Of a stretch of DNA of 64,000 bases, positions 21,165 to 32,372 are shown one piece after another. The position numbers were made by a program, and so were the translations under genes. The stretch is taken from NCBI GenBank assembly GCA_029532625.1, contig JARFXM010000003.1:4712001-4776000 (forward strand), written 5' to 3'. The notes beneath the pieces are model-generated. The model did not search any database and was not told the origin of the DNA. It was given only the letters and a program-made list of their open reading frames with translations. The stretch comes from Lomentospora prolificans (taxonomy: Eukaryota > Ascomycota > Sordariomycetes > Microascales > Microascaceae). Position 1 is the stretch's first letter, and every line of letters starts with the position of its first letter.

Positions 21165-24100
21165 CTAAGTAATGCCTCCTTCGTATCTGCCAAACTTGTC
21201 ATCAAGACAAATGCCTATATCAAACTCTTTTTCCGATTCTTGATTTGGTCCAGCCTTTTTGAACTTTGAGTGAGCGCGGTTTCCACTTATCACGTCGACA
21301 TTATGTGTGCTTCGCAGAGCATTCTCTTCCAGTATCTTCACGCCTTCCTCCCACCCCATAGCCTTGGCGATGCTGAGGGCGGTCCGGCCTCCCTCACCAA
21401 CGATGTTGAGATCCACGCCCTGACTAGCAACAAGCTTGAGAATTTCCAAATCTCCATTCTCGACAGCTTGCATGACCGCGTTCCAGCCCCGATAGACGGT
21501 ATTAACGTCGGCGCCCTTGCGAATGAGCATCCTGACAATGGCTGTATCGGCGCCATCCGTCCTTCTCAGCGCCTTGACGAGCGGAAGATGCTCGCCTAAA
21601 GCGTTGGGGTTGGCACCCCTTTCGAGCAGGTACTTCACAATGTCCTCCCTATGTTCTCGAATGGCGGTCGTCAAAGGAGAGAAGATGCCACTGTTCTTCT
21701 CTTCGATAGAGATTCCTGCGTCGAGGAGCATGGCAACACTCTCAAGTTGGTTGGCAACAATGGCCTGCTCCATGACACCGGTGTAGGCATGTATGTCTTT
21801 GATGTGCGGCAGAAGTAGCTTGAGGATATGCGGGTGTCGGACGGAGTGACAGATGGGCCATTCGCTGTTGCCACGGAGGCTGACATCCGCTTTATGTGAT
21901 AGGAGAAGTGAGACGCCATCAGGAAGATCGGTGCGAATGGCTGTCGTCAGAGGGGTGTAGCCCTCTTGGGACTTGGCATTCGGGTCGGCGCCATGGTTGA
22001 GAAGCCAAGACATAGCCGTGACGTTGCGCGCGCGCGCAGCCGTTTCTAGAATTGCTAAAGGCTTCCTGATATCGGCTCCAGCGTCAAGCAGAATGGGGAG
22101 CATATGATTCCGGGAGCGGGCGACACATTCCTCGATCGGATACCTCATTGCAACCAAATTGGGGTTGGCGCCGTGGCTAAGGAGCAGGCGAACAATATCC
22201 ACGCGGTTGTCGCGAATAGCGGTACAAAGCGGCGTGTAGAGGGAATCTTTTTTGACGTTTGGGTTGACGCCAGCCTGAAGAAGAATGCGAACGGACTCGG
22301 CGCTGTTGATAGAAGTGGCAAGTTCCATTATACCTGGCGCGTAAAGGAAATCAGCACCTCGCAAAAGCAGATTGCGAAGGCATCCCGGTTTGTACACTGC
22401 CAGCCAAAGGACGTGCTTGGGCCCAGGGAAATTCGGGTCCGCGCCGTGATCGAGGAGAGACATCACAATGTCAGGACGATTGGCGAGCACGGCTTCGCAA
22501 AGCGCCGTCTTGCCTTTCTCGTCCTTTATATTAGTATCAGCATCGTATGCTAGAAGTAAATCTACAATGCGTTTGGGTGATGTTTCGTCGATAGCTTGGA
22601 TCAATGGAGCATTGCCATTGTCAGCAATGTGGTTCGGATTACCACCGTAGATTAGAAGAAGCCGCAGAAGGCTCGGATTCCTCTGGGATATAGCCAGGTC
22701 GAGTGGTGTCTCTTTCAAGGGGCCAGCGACAAGATTCGGATCGGCTCCGTAATTGAGCAGAGCCTTAGCGCCTTCTGGGTAGGCTACGTGGACGGCGGAG
22801 TATAGGGGAGTGACCCCGTCGGTATCTGGCCGATTGGGGTCAGCTCCAAAAAGAAGGAGAAGAAGTAGGCTCTCTGTGTCATGGTTAAGAACGGCTTCGC
22901 GAAGGAGGTGCATCTCGGCGCTGTCGGGAGATACACCCTTATCGAGGACCTGCTCGATCAGTCTGTGGTTTCGCCCCTCTATGGCTGATATCAACGTAGT
23001 CCGTAGCGCATCGGTGTTACCGCCGCCAACATTCTCTGCGGCCCAGTGCGGCATGGACGAAGGATCCGCCTTGATCCTGAGTACAGTATCAGGATCCATC
23101 GTCTCGATGTCGAAGTTTTCCATCTCCTCGATCCAGGGACCGGCCTCGTTGAGTGTAGATGGAAAGCCATCTTCGCGTGGTGTATGCGTACCTTCCGCAT
23201 GTTGGGTGCCAGGAGTAGGGTGCACTCCTTCGTTGGTTGAGCGGGGGATAGTGGCCGCCTTGAAGCTAGGTACACTGGGGATACTATCACTCACGGATCG
23301 CGCATTCACGGATAGGCTTGTGCGTGCATTTTCAATACCAGGCAGGAGGATCTGGGACAGAGACACCGGCCGTTGTGAGTCGGGTGATGCACTGTCTACA
23401 TGCCTCTCACGTATCTGGCCATCTGAAGCAGCCGTGGAAGGAGGATCATCCAAAGATCGAAGCACGGTGGGCTCGGGTTCCCGGTTTGCGTTGATGACAA
23501 GTTCTTCAAGTTCGGCGGTTCTCGTTCGCCTTCCGAGTGTGGGGCGCTTCTTCATATTGTCCAAGGTTGCAGCAAGACCAGTATATCCGAAGCCGATAGA
23601 ATGCTCGCCAGGAGCGTTCCCCAGTGACCATTGCAGAACGAGCGCACTCGCTTTGAGCGCATCCCTAGACCGCACAAGCATGGTTCTCATGCGCTCAACA
23701 TCTCGGTCAGCGAATATCTTTCGCCACCGATTTTGTATGCGGGCAACGGCACCTTTCTGGTCGACCTCGATGTTCTTCTGAAGCATGTGGTCAAGGATCT
23801 CGAAGTCGTGAATCGTATGCCGAAGACGGGTCTCGAGCACATCTTTCATATCTTCGGGTAATTGTCGAGAGGCTCGGTCTGGCGAATTTTGGACATTTGA
23901 GTATCTGGCCTCTGCTGAGCCATTGCTGTCGTTTGCTTCTTGGGCTGCTTTCCGCTTCCTCGCTTCCGCAAGGCTAGTCTCAATGGACCACAGGATCCGG
24001 CAGATCTCAAGAAAAAGATGCGCGAGTTTACTCAGCCCAGCAGGCCGATTCCGTATATTAGTGAGCAGCTCCACCAGGCGGACCGAGATGTTGTTTCCCA

Positions 24101-24359
24101 AGAGTGTCGCCCTTGTACATAGCGGCTGGAGTGTAGAGTCGGGGTCGCCAGGCTGGCAAGGGAGCCCCGTCAAGCCCGTCCGCGGGATCGTGGCGGCTGC
24201 GGTAATGTCGACCTGGCTGCCGGGTGTGGAGAAGTTGCCTGCCGCGGCCGGAGAAGACAATCTTGGATTGTGTGGGGATGTGGGCTGGGAATGCGCGGTA
24301 TTGTCAAGATTTGGCATTCTGTAATCTCGGCAAGAATGGGCCATGCCCGAGTTTGACAT
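21165..24359 (-). CDS. Large ankyrin-repeat protein
   Basis: Single exon, 1064 residues. Residues 1-90 are Pro/Ser/Thr-rich. About 90-270 form a helical region (LLTNIRNRPAGLSKLAHLFLEICRILWSI ...), of the kind found at the N-terminus of fungal NLR-like and ankyrin proteins. About 270-430 are low in structure. From about 440 to 1020 there are roughly fifteen to eighteen ankyrin repeats with clear xG.TPL..A and LL..GADPN consensus (for example LLLFGADPN, LLNYGADPN, LLSHGANPN, LLERGANPN). No enzymatic domain, signal peptide or membrane segment is seen. Ankyrin arrays bind proteins; the partner is unknown. With the patatin-ankyrin fusion it is one of two ankyrin genes in the left half of the window. 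Confidence 0.9.
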   Translation of the reverse strand: MSNSGMAHSCRDYRMPNLDNTAHSQPTSPHNPRLSSPAAAGNFSTPGSQVDITAAATIPRTGLTGLPCQPGDPDSTLQPLCTRATLLGNNISVRLVELLTNIRNRPAGLSKLAHLFLEICRILWSIETSLAEARKRKAAQEANDSNGSAEARYSNVQNSPDRASRQLPEDMKDVLETRLRHTIHDFEILDHMLQKNIEVDQKGAVARIQNRWRKIFADRDVERMRTMLVRSRDALKASALVLQWSLGNAPGEHSIGFGYTGLAATLDNMKKRPTLGRRTRTAELEELVINANREPEPTVLRSLDDPPSTAASDGQIRERHVDSASPDSQRPVSLSQILLPGIENARTSLSVNARSVSDSIPSVPSFKAATIPRSTNEGVHPTPGTQHAEGTHTPREDGFPSTLNEAGPWIEEMENFDIETMDPDTVLRIKADPSSMPHWAAENVGGGNTDALRTTLISAIEGRNHRLIEQVLDKGVSPDSAEMHLLREAVLNHDTESLLLLLLFGADPNRPDTDGVTPLYSAVHVAYPEGAKALLNYGADPNLVAGPLKETPLDLAISQRNPSLLRLLLIYGGNPNHIADNGNAPLIQAIDETSPKRIVDLLLAYDADTNIKDEKGKTALCEAVLANRPDIVMSLLDHGADPNFPGPKHVLWLAVYKPGCLRNLLLRGADFLYAPGIMELATSINSAESVRILLQAGVNPNVKKDSLYTPLCTAIRDNRVDIVRLLLSHGANPNLVAMRYPIEECVARSRNHMLPILLDAGADIRKPLAILETAARARNVTAMSWLLNHGADPNAKSQEGYTPLTTAIRTDLPDGVSLLLSHKADVSLRGNSEWPICHSVRHPHILKLLLPHIKDIHAYTGVMEQAIVANQLESVAMLLDAGISIEEKNSGIFSPLTTAIREHREDIVKYLLERGANPNALGEHLPLVKALRRTDGADTAIVRMLIRKGADVNTVYRGWNAVMQAVENGDLEILKLVASQGVDLNIVGEGGRTALSIAKAMGWEEGVKILEENALRSTHNVDVISGNRAHSKFKKAGPNQESEKEFDIGICLDDKFGRYEGGIT

Positions 24360-27327
24360 GGTGCCTCATACAGAGTGGAAAAGATAAGAAAGGATAAGGG
24401 TAGCAGAAGAATCGAAATTAGGGAGAAGGGGACCACTTTCCTAGTTTCAAGAGACAATTCTCGAGAAGGCAGTCTGTTGGTGAAACAAGAGAAGGAACAT
24501 TGCGAATTTTGACCGGAGGATCGTCGAAGACCTGCCTTTTACCTCCAAGACGCCCCCGCCCTCCGACTACGTCGTAGTGGCCGTGTCTCGAAGTAGCGAC
24601 GGGACGCTCCGTCGAGAATCAAGTACACTGGATCCGCAAACCTGGTCGCCACAAACCTTCCACCACATCCCCGGTGGATCCTCAACTTTCCTATTCGGGA
24701 TGCGAGAAGCCAATCGCCGCCCCCGCTACCGCACCGGGGCTCGAGCCTGATAGAGTTTGCTGTGGCGTTGTTTAATGGGCAGGGCCGAAATCGGGGAATC
24801 AAGCAGAGAGCCCGGCTCCGACTGTTGCCAGCAGCTGATATGGGTTCCGATCTCTCGCCTTGGATCATGCTCTGCGGGTCATACGAGAATCGGATGTTGT
24901 GGTGGGCTTGTGGACCCGTGAGGGTTCCGGAAAGCTGGGATAATGGGTGCCATCAACGGGTCCGAGGCGGTGACCTGTCAAAGCCTAGGTGCGCACGCCC
25001 CCGAATGGCCTCACCGGGAGAGGCATCGACGGTGTCGACCTTTTCTTGATATAACGAGATTGTGTCGTCGAGGTCACGATCGATCTTTCAAATAACCTGG
25101 TTTGGCAGTGGTTTTTGACAACGCTTCGGAGGTGTGGTGGGCTCACGATCCTGTCCACCACCGATCTGATCGTTCCCGGCTCTGATCCCGGCCACGCACA
25201 TTCCTGCCCACATTCAGCTCCGTAATAACCCATTCTTTCCGATGCGTTTGATGTATTACCAACAGGCATAATGTCTATTAGAGGACACCATATGGCTGCG
25301 CGTCATCGCTAAATGTGGAGATGGCGAAGATGGATTGTTCTTACCTCCGCAGAAGGGAGTCGTCGAAGGTCTAGATCTTCCGCCTCATTGATAAAAGAGC
25401 TCAGGGCACTCGATAAGGTTTAGATACAGGAAAGGGTAGCCCAGGTCTGACCGGTCCAGAACAAGCTCGACGAGCAGGTTCTGGGACGTTCTATTCTGTG
25501 GGCCTTCCACAGCTGCGGCAAATCCTCATCGAAGACGGACAAAATAACACGATATAATTCGCTCGAAGGCACGTGTGCAGATCAAAAGCCAAATGGAAGG
25601 CCCGGAGCGCCAAGAAACAGAGCCATCGTGCGAGAGGCTGATAATGCTGATGTCATTCAATCGTGCGTTCCCTCTGTTTCGACGCTAAGGCTAATTTCGG
25701 GTTCCTGACACTAGGGTTCGCCTAAGAGAGAGTCTAGATGTGCTGGATTAGGCCAAGTTATCACCATAAGTTTTGAGCTACCCGGCCCTCCTCCGCCGAT
25801 CGGTGGTAGCATTCAGAAGCCCGCGCGGGCTGTGGAGGGCATGACTGAACCCTACTCGGTTCTCTGAGCAGGTTCACCTTGAGGTTTTGTCGAGGGCTCG
25901 AGGATTGCATTCTGTGCTGCTAGATCCCGATCCCGACCATTGGAAATGACACTTGAACCGACAAATCAGTTAGAATCTCTTTCCTCATCTTTACAGCTTG
26001 GAGATGGAACCAAAAATTCTCTGGCTTGTCCGGGGGGATTACTGTGACTATGGATAGGTTTCGGTCAGGAATTCCGTCGAGGGGCATATCAAGCGGATGC
26101 TCGCCCAGGAACGTGTGTTGCAGTTGACCGAGCCTCAACCTACTTAGGCCCAACCTTGGTTTCTTCCGATAACGGATAACCGAGCTCTCCATGAAGCTTC
26201 TGATCCGAAAAAAAAGTCGTGTGCTCGTGACGGCCGAGGCTTGCTTATGGGCGATGCGGAAAGGGCAGGTGGGATACCCTGGGGCTGGCCGGAATAAGTG
26301 TTTGTTCGTCAACTGCTTCGTGGGTAGACGACACCATGCAATACACCACGCGATCTCGTCCCATAGGAAAGCATCCACAGCTGTAAACTTTCAAACAGCG
26401 ACCAGTACGGTTGATGGGCGCTGGAGCGACGGGACGAGCGAACATTTGAAAATGACGAGAAAAGTTTGGCTCGAGGTTATCTGAGGGACTGGCAAAGTAT
26501 GATGAGCAAGTGCTTCTGATGACTTGATGGAAACTCGCCGTGGAGCGAGGTGTCAGAGCGAGAGTCCATGGTGACTGGAACGCTGGCGATATCGGATCTG
26601 TCGTTGTAGCTGTCGCAGAGCTGCGGTTGACTTTGATATTCGGGGATCTCGTGATTGTGAGATGCGGAGTTACCGTACACTCGGCTCCGATTTCTATGTG
26701 TAGCAGTTGCATAAGCTCGCCTCAATGAGCCCATTCTCGGCGATAGCGGATTGAAGTGGCTGTCAATCATACTATTCCTTTGCCATCGGGAATGTTCTTG
26801 GCCGCCTTTAGCCTAGCCAGCGCTATTCCATTGATAGCGCGAGTCGAGAAACCCTGTAGAGTTTCGTCTCAGACGACCACGGGAACAAACTCCAACTGGA
26901 AGCCAGAACTCCTAGCCAGCAAGGCTCATAGAAGTGCAAACAGACGAGGGATCACCACCTCAATCAAACGTGCTTGCAGCCAGCGAGGGCAACACATCCT
27001 CCCGCATCGGCTCTCATGAGTCCATGAAGCCGCTGAAGTCACAGCTAATGGATATCTTGGACGAAGTGATCAAAAGCCTTGGCCACAAAGCGTGAGCCTT
27101 GCCTTATGGGAGTCGATCTACAACACTCTCTCTTCTCAGAACGTGGCAAACCTAATATACGAGACCGGCTCCAGGCGTAAGATGGAGCCTAAAGAAATTA
27201 GGCGTCCGTTCCCTTCCGCTCAGATTCCCCCTTCCAGGTGTCACGATTCAATAGCAAAGATGCAATGCATTAACTAATCACCACAGTTTGAATACAACGT
27301 GTCTGGCTCAAGTGATCATTTCTTCGT

Positions 27328-27381
27328 TTCTCCTATTTTCTCCTATTTTTTTTTTCCTATTTTTTTTTTTTTTTTTTTTTT
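27328..27381. repeat. T-rich tract with three CTCCTATTTT-like units
   Basis: Three units resembling CTCCTATTTT run into an uninterrupted tract of about 21 T (27361-27381). This looks like a slippage-prone simple repeat. Confidence 0.7.
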
Positions 27382-27960
27382 CCTTTTTCATGCTCTGGAC
27401 GTCAATGTTGCCTTCTCCAGTCGCATCATCGCTAATACCGTGCTTTCCCCTTTCTTCCCACCTTTGCTCCGAATGCGACCTTAGCAGTTCCCCGACCATA
27501 CCAATATTGATGCAGGGACGAGGGGAAAACGGTGGCGCTAAAATTGGCGGGGGAGCGAGGTTGAATGTGCTCATCACTTCGTACTGTGGCTTCCACCACG
27601 CAGACACAGCTGGCCACTATTTCCTCGTATGTACTTCGTATCCAAGCCCGCATTTATTATATTGGTGCTCTTCATGTTCTCCAGAGGGACTTTCCCTAAA
27701 CGCGACAACGCGCGATGGATCAAGTACCTCGCAGCTTTTTGGTACACTAGTACAAGTAAGGACAAGTAGACCCGCACTAAGGCTGCACGTAAGTCCTGGT
27801 CGTCCAGTCGGTAAGACCCTGGAGGACTTCCACCCTGAGCACCGCTCTGATTGACGGATTCCTCAGTATCATCACTTTGAAGGTTAGGATCATTGACATG
27901 AGGGGATGCTGGGAACAGCAGAGCTGAGAGATGCAGCGCGAGCCAACTGTTGTGAGCTGA

Positions 27961-28019
27961 CGGATATAATCCGTATCAATACCCATCAGCTCGGGCTTTC
28001 CAGCTCGGGCTTTCCAGCT
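27961..28019. repeat. Short palindrome and 14-bp tandem duplication
   Basis: CGGATATAATCCG (27961-27973) is a perfect short inverted repeat. Next to it CAGCTCGGGCTTTC (27987-28000) is repeated directly at 28001-28014, followed by a partial third copy. There is no associated gene. Confidence 0.55.
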
Positions 28020-29412
28020 TTAAACCCGGAGTAGCACAAAATCAGATGGTCATACGACTCGTGAGTGAGTTGGGGGTCCGAAGAATAGCTCTGAATCCGG
28101 AAAGATAGAATTCCTTAAGCTACCACCAGATATTGGCGAGTCCAATCGATGTGTTCGCCGGACTTTATTGAGGACATCTATCGATCCATCATCGCTGGCG
28201 TTTCACCTGTCGCCGCCGGCTGCTCCGGAAATCGGCAGAATAACCTGTGAACTATTACAGGTAGACCAAGTGCCACTATCTCTCGCTTTTTCCGCTTGTG
28301 TCGTCACTATTTCGTTTCATTGTTATGGCTCTCACCGAGAGCCTCAACCCTGATGAACGGCTACATCCTTGGTGACGTTGAAATTTCGGTTCGCTTGTCG
28401 ATCTCCCAGAACCAGCGATCAATCGTTGCAACAAGGCCACCGTCCTTCCCACCCCAAATCCTCGCGATGAGACCGTGGCGCAAACACAAAACCAGAATTT
28501 CATCCTCCAGCGCGAGGATTGGATCTTTTCGTTGACACCGAGTGGCACTTTCGTCTCCGCCTCCACCGAGACTTGCTTTTCCATGGTCCTTCGCTTAATT
28601 TCCACCCTGTGCCCTCAAGCCCGAGTCTTCTTTAGGCATGGGACTCTCTTGCCCAGTTGTCCAAAGGAAACAAACTGCACGGTGTCTGTCTGTGCGCAGC
28701 CCTGGTAAAATTACACACTGTCGCATTGACACGGTGATCCCTGCTCAAGCCTGCGCGACGATGTGACCACCGCTCTCGAAATAGGCAGTCGGCCTGGCCT
28801 CGCTCTCGTTCACTCTCCTGTGCTGTGCCCTTGGGCCTGCAACACGCCCCTTTGTCTGTGGATGAAGTGTACGAGCCCGACGCCTCTGATTGCGACTTTG
28901 GGACATGGGTTCCAAAATAGGCTTCGCGCTTGCTTCCGGATCATCGCTCAGATGAGCCCAGTACAGGACGCAGGTGGATGAAGTGTCCCTGCTTACAGTC
29001 AAGTAGCGAGCGACTTCCCTTGAAATTCTTGGACCTCGTTGTGTCGCATTATAGTTCGACCCTTCCTTCTAGCGGTTCCATCCCTCTTGCCTCGACTTCC
29101 ATCCCAAACACACTCTTTTTTCTCTAATTTGTGGGGGAGGACAACAACGACGATATCCAAGTCACCAGTAACCGTGGTCCCAGTGTGTTAATTTGACCAA
29201 CGACGAGACGCTAAACGATAACTCCTAGGAGAAGTGTGCCCTTCGGAACTTTCATAACACACCTCCACCTCCATATAAGCGATGCTCGATAGGTTCTGAG
29301 ATTACGGACGATATCCGTGGTTGAATCGCCCAAAGTCACTCGTTTCTTTTTCTTTCTGCGGATCTCTCTCGATACAGGAGACTAAAGTCGACAGCCTGAC
29401 ACGAGATGAATC

Positions 29413-31037
29413 ATGGTGTTTGGTTGGGGGTCGGGACACTCCTCTAAGAAGAACAAGGGGAATGTAGGGAGCTTATGGCCTTTTGAGACGTCATGGTGGG
29501 GCTGGCTTACGGGGAGAGGTGACGATGACGACGACGATGACGGACAAGGAGAAAACAATCAGGGCGGGAGTAGCAAAGGTGGTGGGAGCAATGGCGGCAA
29601 CAGTGGTGGAAGTAATGGGGGTAATAGTGGAGGCAACAGCGGAGGGAACAACGGAGGAAGCGGTGGCGGAAGCAGCGGGGGCAACAATGGAGGAAACAGT
29701 GGTGGAAGTAATGGAGGAAACAATACCGGTGGAGGAGGCAGTAACAACGGAGGCGGCAGCGGCAGCGGCAGCAGCGGCGGGAGTGGGAGTGGGAGTGGTA
29801 ATAACATCGGTGGAAACAGCAGTGGAGGTGGGTCTAGTCAAATCGGTTCCGGAGGCAATAGCGGAAGTGGAAGCGGTAACGACAGCGGCAACTCTAGTGG
29901 AGGGGGCGACAAATCCACGGGATCGGCATCTGGCGCCAGCAGTGACAACGTGTCGACCCCAACGCAAAATGACTCTGGATCCAAGACAGAGCCGGGCACT
30001 CCAACTTCCCAAGGAAGTGGTCAAGGTCTCGGAAATGCCGAGTCGGGGTCCAGGGGTGGAAGCCAATCGACCGGTGATAATGCGGATTCCTCCGCTGATC
30101 CTGCTCTTCCTTCTTCAACAGAGTCCTCGAACACCCTAAACCCGGATGGCCCTATCACCGGCGACAATGGCGGGCCTACGAATTCACCAGGCGATGCGAA
30201 TGGCGGCCCGGAGACATTGCCTGGTTCCGGAAGCAAGCCAACCGCTGCCATTGCAGCGGGCGTGACTGGTATGTTATCCTCCACCCCCTTCTGGCTCCGT
30301 CCAGCGACGGCTAACCTTGCAATCCAGTCGCCGCCATAGTCCTTCTCCTTTTAATCATCTTCCTATTCCGATACCGCCGAACAAAGAAAAACAATACCAT
30401 GTCCGCCTACGGCCGCCGAGATCGCGCTCTCTTTGCGATTGGGCTAAAAAAGACGCCTGGCAGGAGGTCATCTACTGTTATGGGAGGGCTACTCATTAAT
30501 ACCGGTGCCGCGGGTTCTCCTCCCAACAGTCCAACTTTTGTGCCTGCGCAACCCGCCATGGTCGAGCGTCCTACTGCTGTCGCACAGCGTCGCTTCAGCG
30601 CAAGAAGTGACGAGACGGGTGTGACCCTGCCATCGCCCACCTCAACCGTTTTTGGAGGGACTATTTCCATGTTCCCTCTTCCTCCATCTCAGCATTCATT
30701 GCCGCAATCAACACGGCAATTGCCCATCACCCCAACAGCGGCTGCACCCGCAGTACGAGGTCACAATCCGCGAAATTCAGTTGGCGGGATTTCACAACTT
30801 TCTCGCCCGAGCGAGATTCGAGTCTCCTTCTCTGATGTCTCGGGATTCAGCGACACGACGTCCAACTACGACTACAACGCAGGCTCCTATGCTACACACC
30901 CGACATACCAACCTGATGCACCACCTCCAGGACCGCCTAGATTGAATAGCATCCGAAGGCATACGGATCTTGGTGATTGGAATCAAGCTGGAAGCGGAGG
31001 ATTTACACTGAGCCAGGCGCCTCCCAGGAGGAACTAG
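29413..31037 (+). CDS. Gly/Ser/Asn-rich single-pass membrane protein
   Basis: Exons 29413-30268 and 30328-31037 (59-nt intron, GTATGT, branch GCTAACC, acceptor CCAG) give 521 residues. After a Trp-rich start (SLWPFETSWWGWLTGRG) and an Asp7 run, about 110 residues are almost pure Gly/Ser/Asn. A Ser/Thr/Pro-rich spacer follows, then one transmembrane segment created across the splice junction (VAAIVLLLLIIFLF) with a basic stop-transfer flank (RYRRTKK). The last 210 residues or so are a Ser/Pro-rich, probably cytosolic tail. The layout resembles fungal wall-stress-sensor-like proteins, but no signal peptide is seen at this start and no cysteine-rich head is present. An unseen upstream signal exon is possible. 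Confidence 0.72.
29560..29910 (+). repeat. Coding low-complexity GGN/GGS repeat
   Basis: GGN-AGY type codons are reiterated and encode runs such as GGNSGGSNGGN. Synonymous positions vary (GGC, GGT, GGA, GGG), so the amino-acid composition seems to be selected rather than a recent DNA duplication. The antisense strand is also open as a by-product. Confidence 0.7.
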
Positions 31038-32372
31038 GCCTTGGACACGAGGCATTCTGGTAATCGAACGGTGGATGATTCCCTTTCTTCGCATTTCTGA
31101 CGCAGCATGATGATGACTTGTTCCGTTTCCCGTTGTGAAGCTGAAGTCGGCTGGGACATTTAGTAGCATCGAGCATGGGATATGGAGCATTCGAAGGTAT
31201 ACGATGTCAAGGAGGCCAAGGTTAGCATTCGCGCGGCTGAGAGTCAGCCCAACGTCCCTTTCACACCTTAGTCTACTTATCTACCGCCTGGGCATGCAGT
31301 TGTATCGAGGATGAGTGTCCAGGGGTGTAATTGTGTTTCCACGACCCTAATTTTCGCCGGCGTGGCCCGCCTTTATATAAACCCACTATGGTATATTACA
31401 GTGCAAATAGAGGAGTGACTTGAGCCAGACATCTTCAAAACTACTCAGCGCCTACTTACATCTCGGCTCATGTTAGGAGCATTCGTGGACCTAGTTGCCT
31501 GGCGGATACGTGTAAGATGGTGCAGCTGTGACACCAACGCAGGCGAGGCATGCATCGGAATGATGGATCCTGTGGTTATTATTGCAGATTGTAATTCGAT
31601 GGCGCAAACGATTTTTGGTCAGATTCCTAGTTCATGCAGCCACACGCAGCTCTCTCTGAGGATTTGCAACGCGCATCACTCCTTCCTGGAAAATCCGAGT
31701 TCTCGTCAACAATATGTCAACGTAGCAGGAGCTATTGTGACGTTCGAGAAGGCTGAGAGACCACTGATGTTTCTGGAACCCCGCCTCCCCTTCTCTCTCT
31801 CTCTCTCTTTGAACACCTCAAGCTTCCACTAATCAACCTCGGAGATTTATCCCATCGCTGGTATTACCATTAAACCACGTCAGTTTGAACCAAGCAATTG
31901 CTCAGCCCAAGTCGTCGTTTCAACCTCTCCTTCCAACGGGCTTTGTCTTGGCCTAGCGGGATACCCCTGTCATTCAGCTCGCCCCGAGCCAACCCCGCTG
32001 CGCCAGCAGTCCCCAGCAACCATCCCAATCCCAGCTTTTTTGGGTGGCTCTCCCAATCAGCCCGTTCAATCACCAATTATGGAGAGGAGGGGTGGAACGC
32101 GTACCCATTTTGTCCAAGGATGGAGTGGTCTCCAATTTTTTCGCAGGAGGCTGGGGTTGAAGGAGCTCCGAGGGATGATTTAACTTCTGCTCGACACCAC
32201 GCCGCAGCTCATCCACTAGCACAGACACAGACAGATAATTCCCTATTACGCCCAATTACTCAAGGTGAAACAGTCGCTGGCTGCAGTGTCCATCTGGCAA
32301 CCAAGACACACATCGCCTTCCAAATTAAAGTCTCAGTCCCTGGGAAGTCGTTTTATGCCCTGCACCTGCAAG
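31038..32372. other. Intergenic before the PI-PLC-like gene
   Basis: No separate gene is supported. A (CT)n tract sits at 31792-31808. A plus-strand frame open from 31898 to 32428 overlaps the next gene in another phase; its last 60 codons look protein-like and may be a displaced N-terminus (see findings). Confidence 0.4.

Larger units (their letters stand above)
24360..29412. other. Gene-poor region of about 5 kb
   Basis: No intact gene is supported. It contains the promoter and leader of the ankyrin gene on the left and the leader of the Gly/Ser-rich membrane protein on the right. In between are short frames of up to about 150-190 codons, some with non-ATG starts and none with a recognisable domain, plus a poly-T tract and a small 14-bp duplication listed separately. 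No terminal inverted repeats, LTRs or transposase remnants were recognised. Confidence 0.45.

Noticed and set aside
25920..26712. Two overlapping minus-strand frames of about 150 codons each
   Set aside because: They have no family resemblance, overlap each other in different phases and show no convincing splice junction. Treated as chance.
27355..27381. Poly-T tract as the tail of a retroelement
   Set aside because: No reverse transcriptase remnant or target-site duplication was seen next to it; simple slippage is sufficient.
29491..30066. Long antisense open frames opposite the Gly/Ser-rich membrane protein
   Set aside because: They arise because GGN/AGY repeats on the plus strand give stop-free Thr/Ala/Val or Pro/Leu reading on the minus strand. 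They have no independent splice structure or domain.
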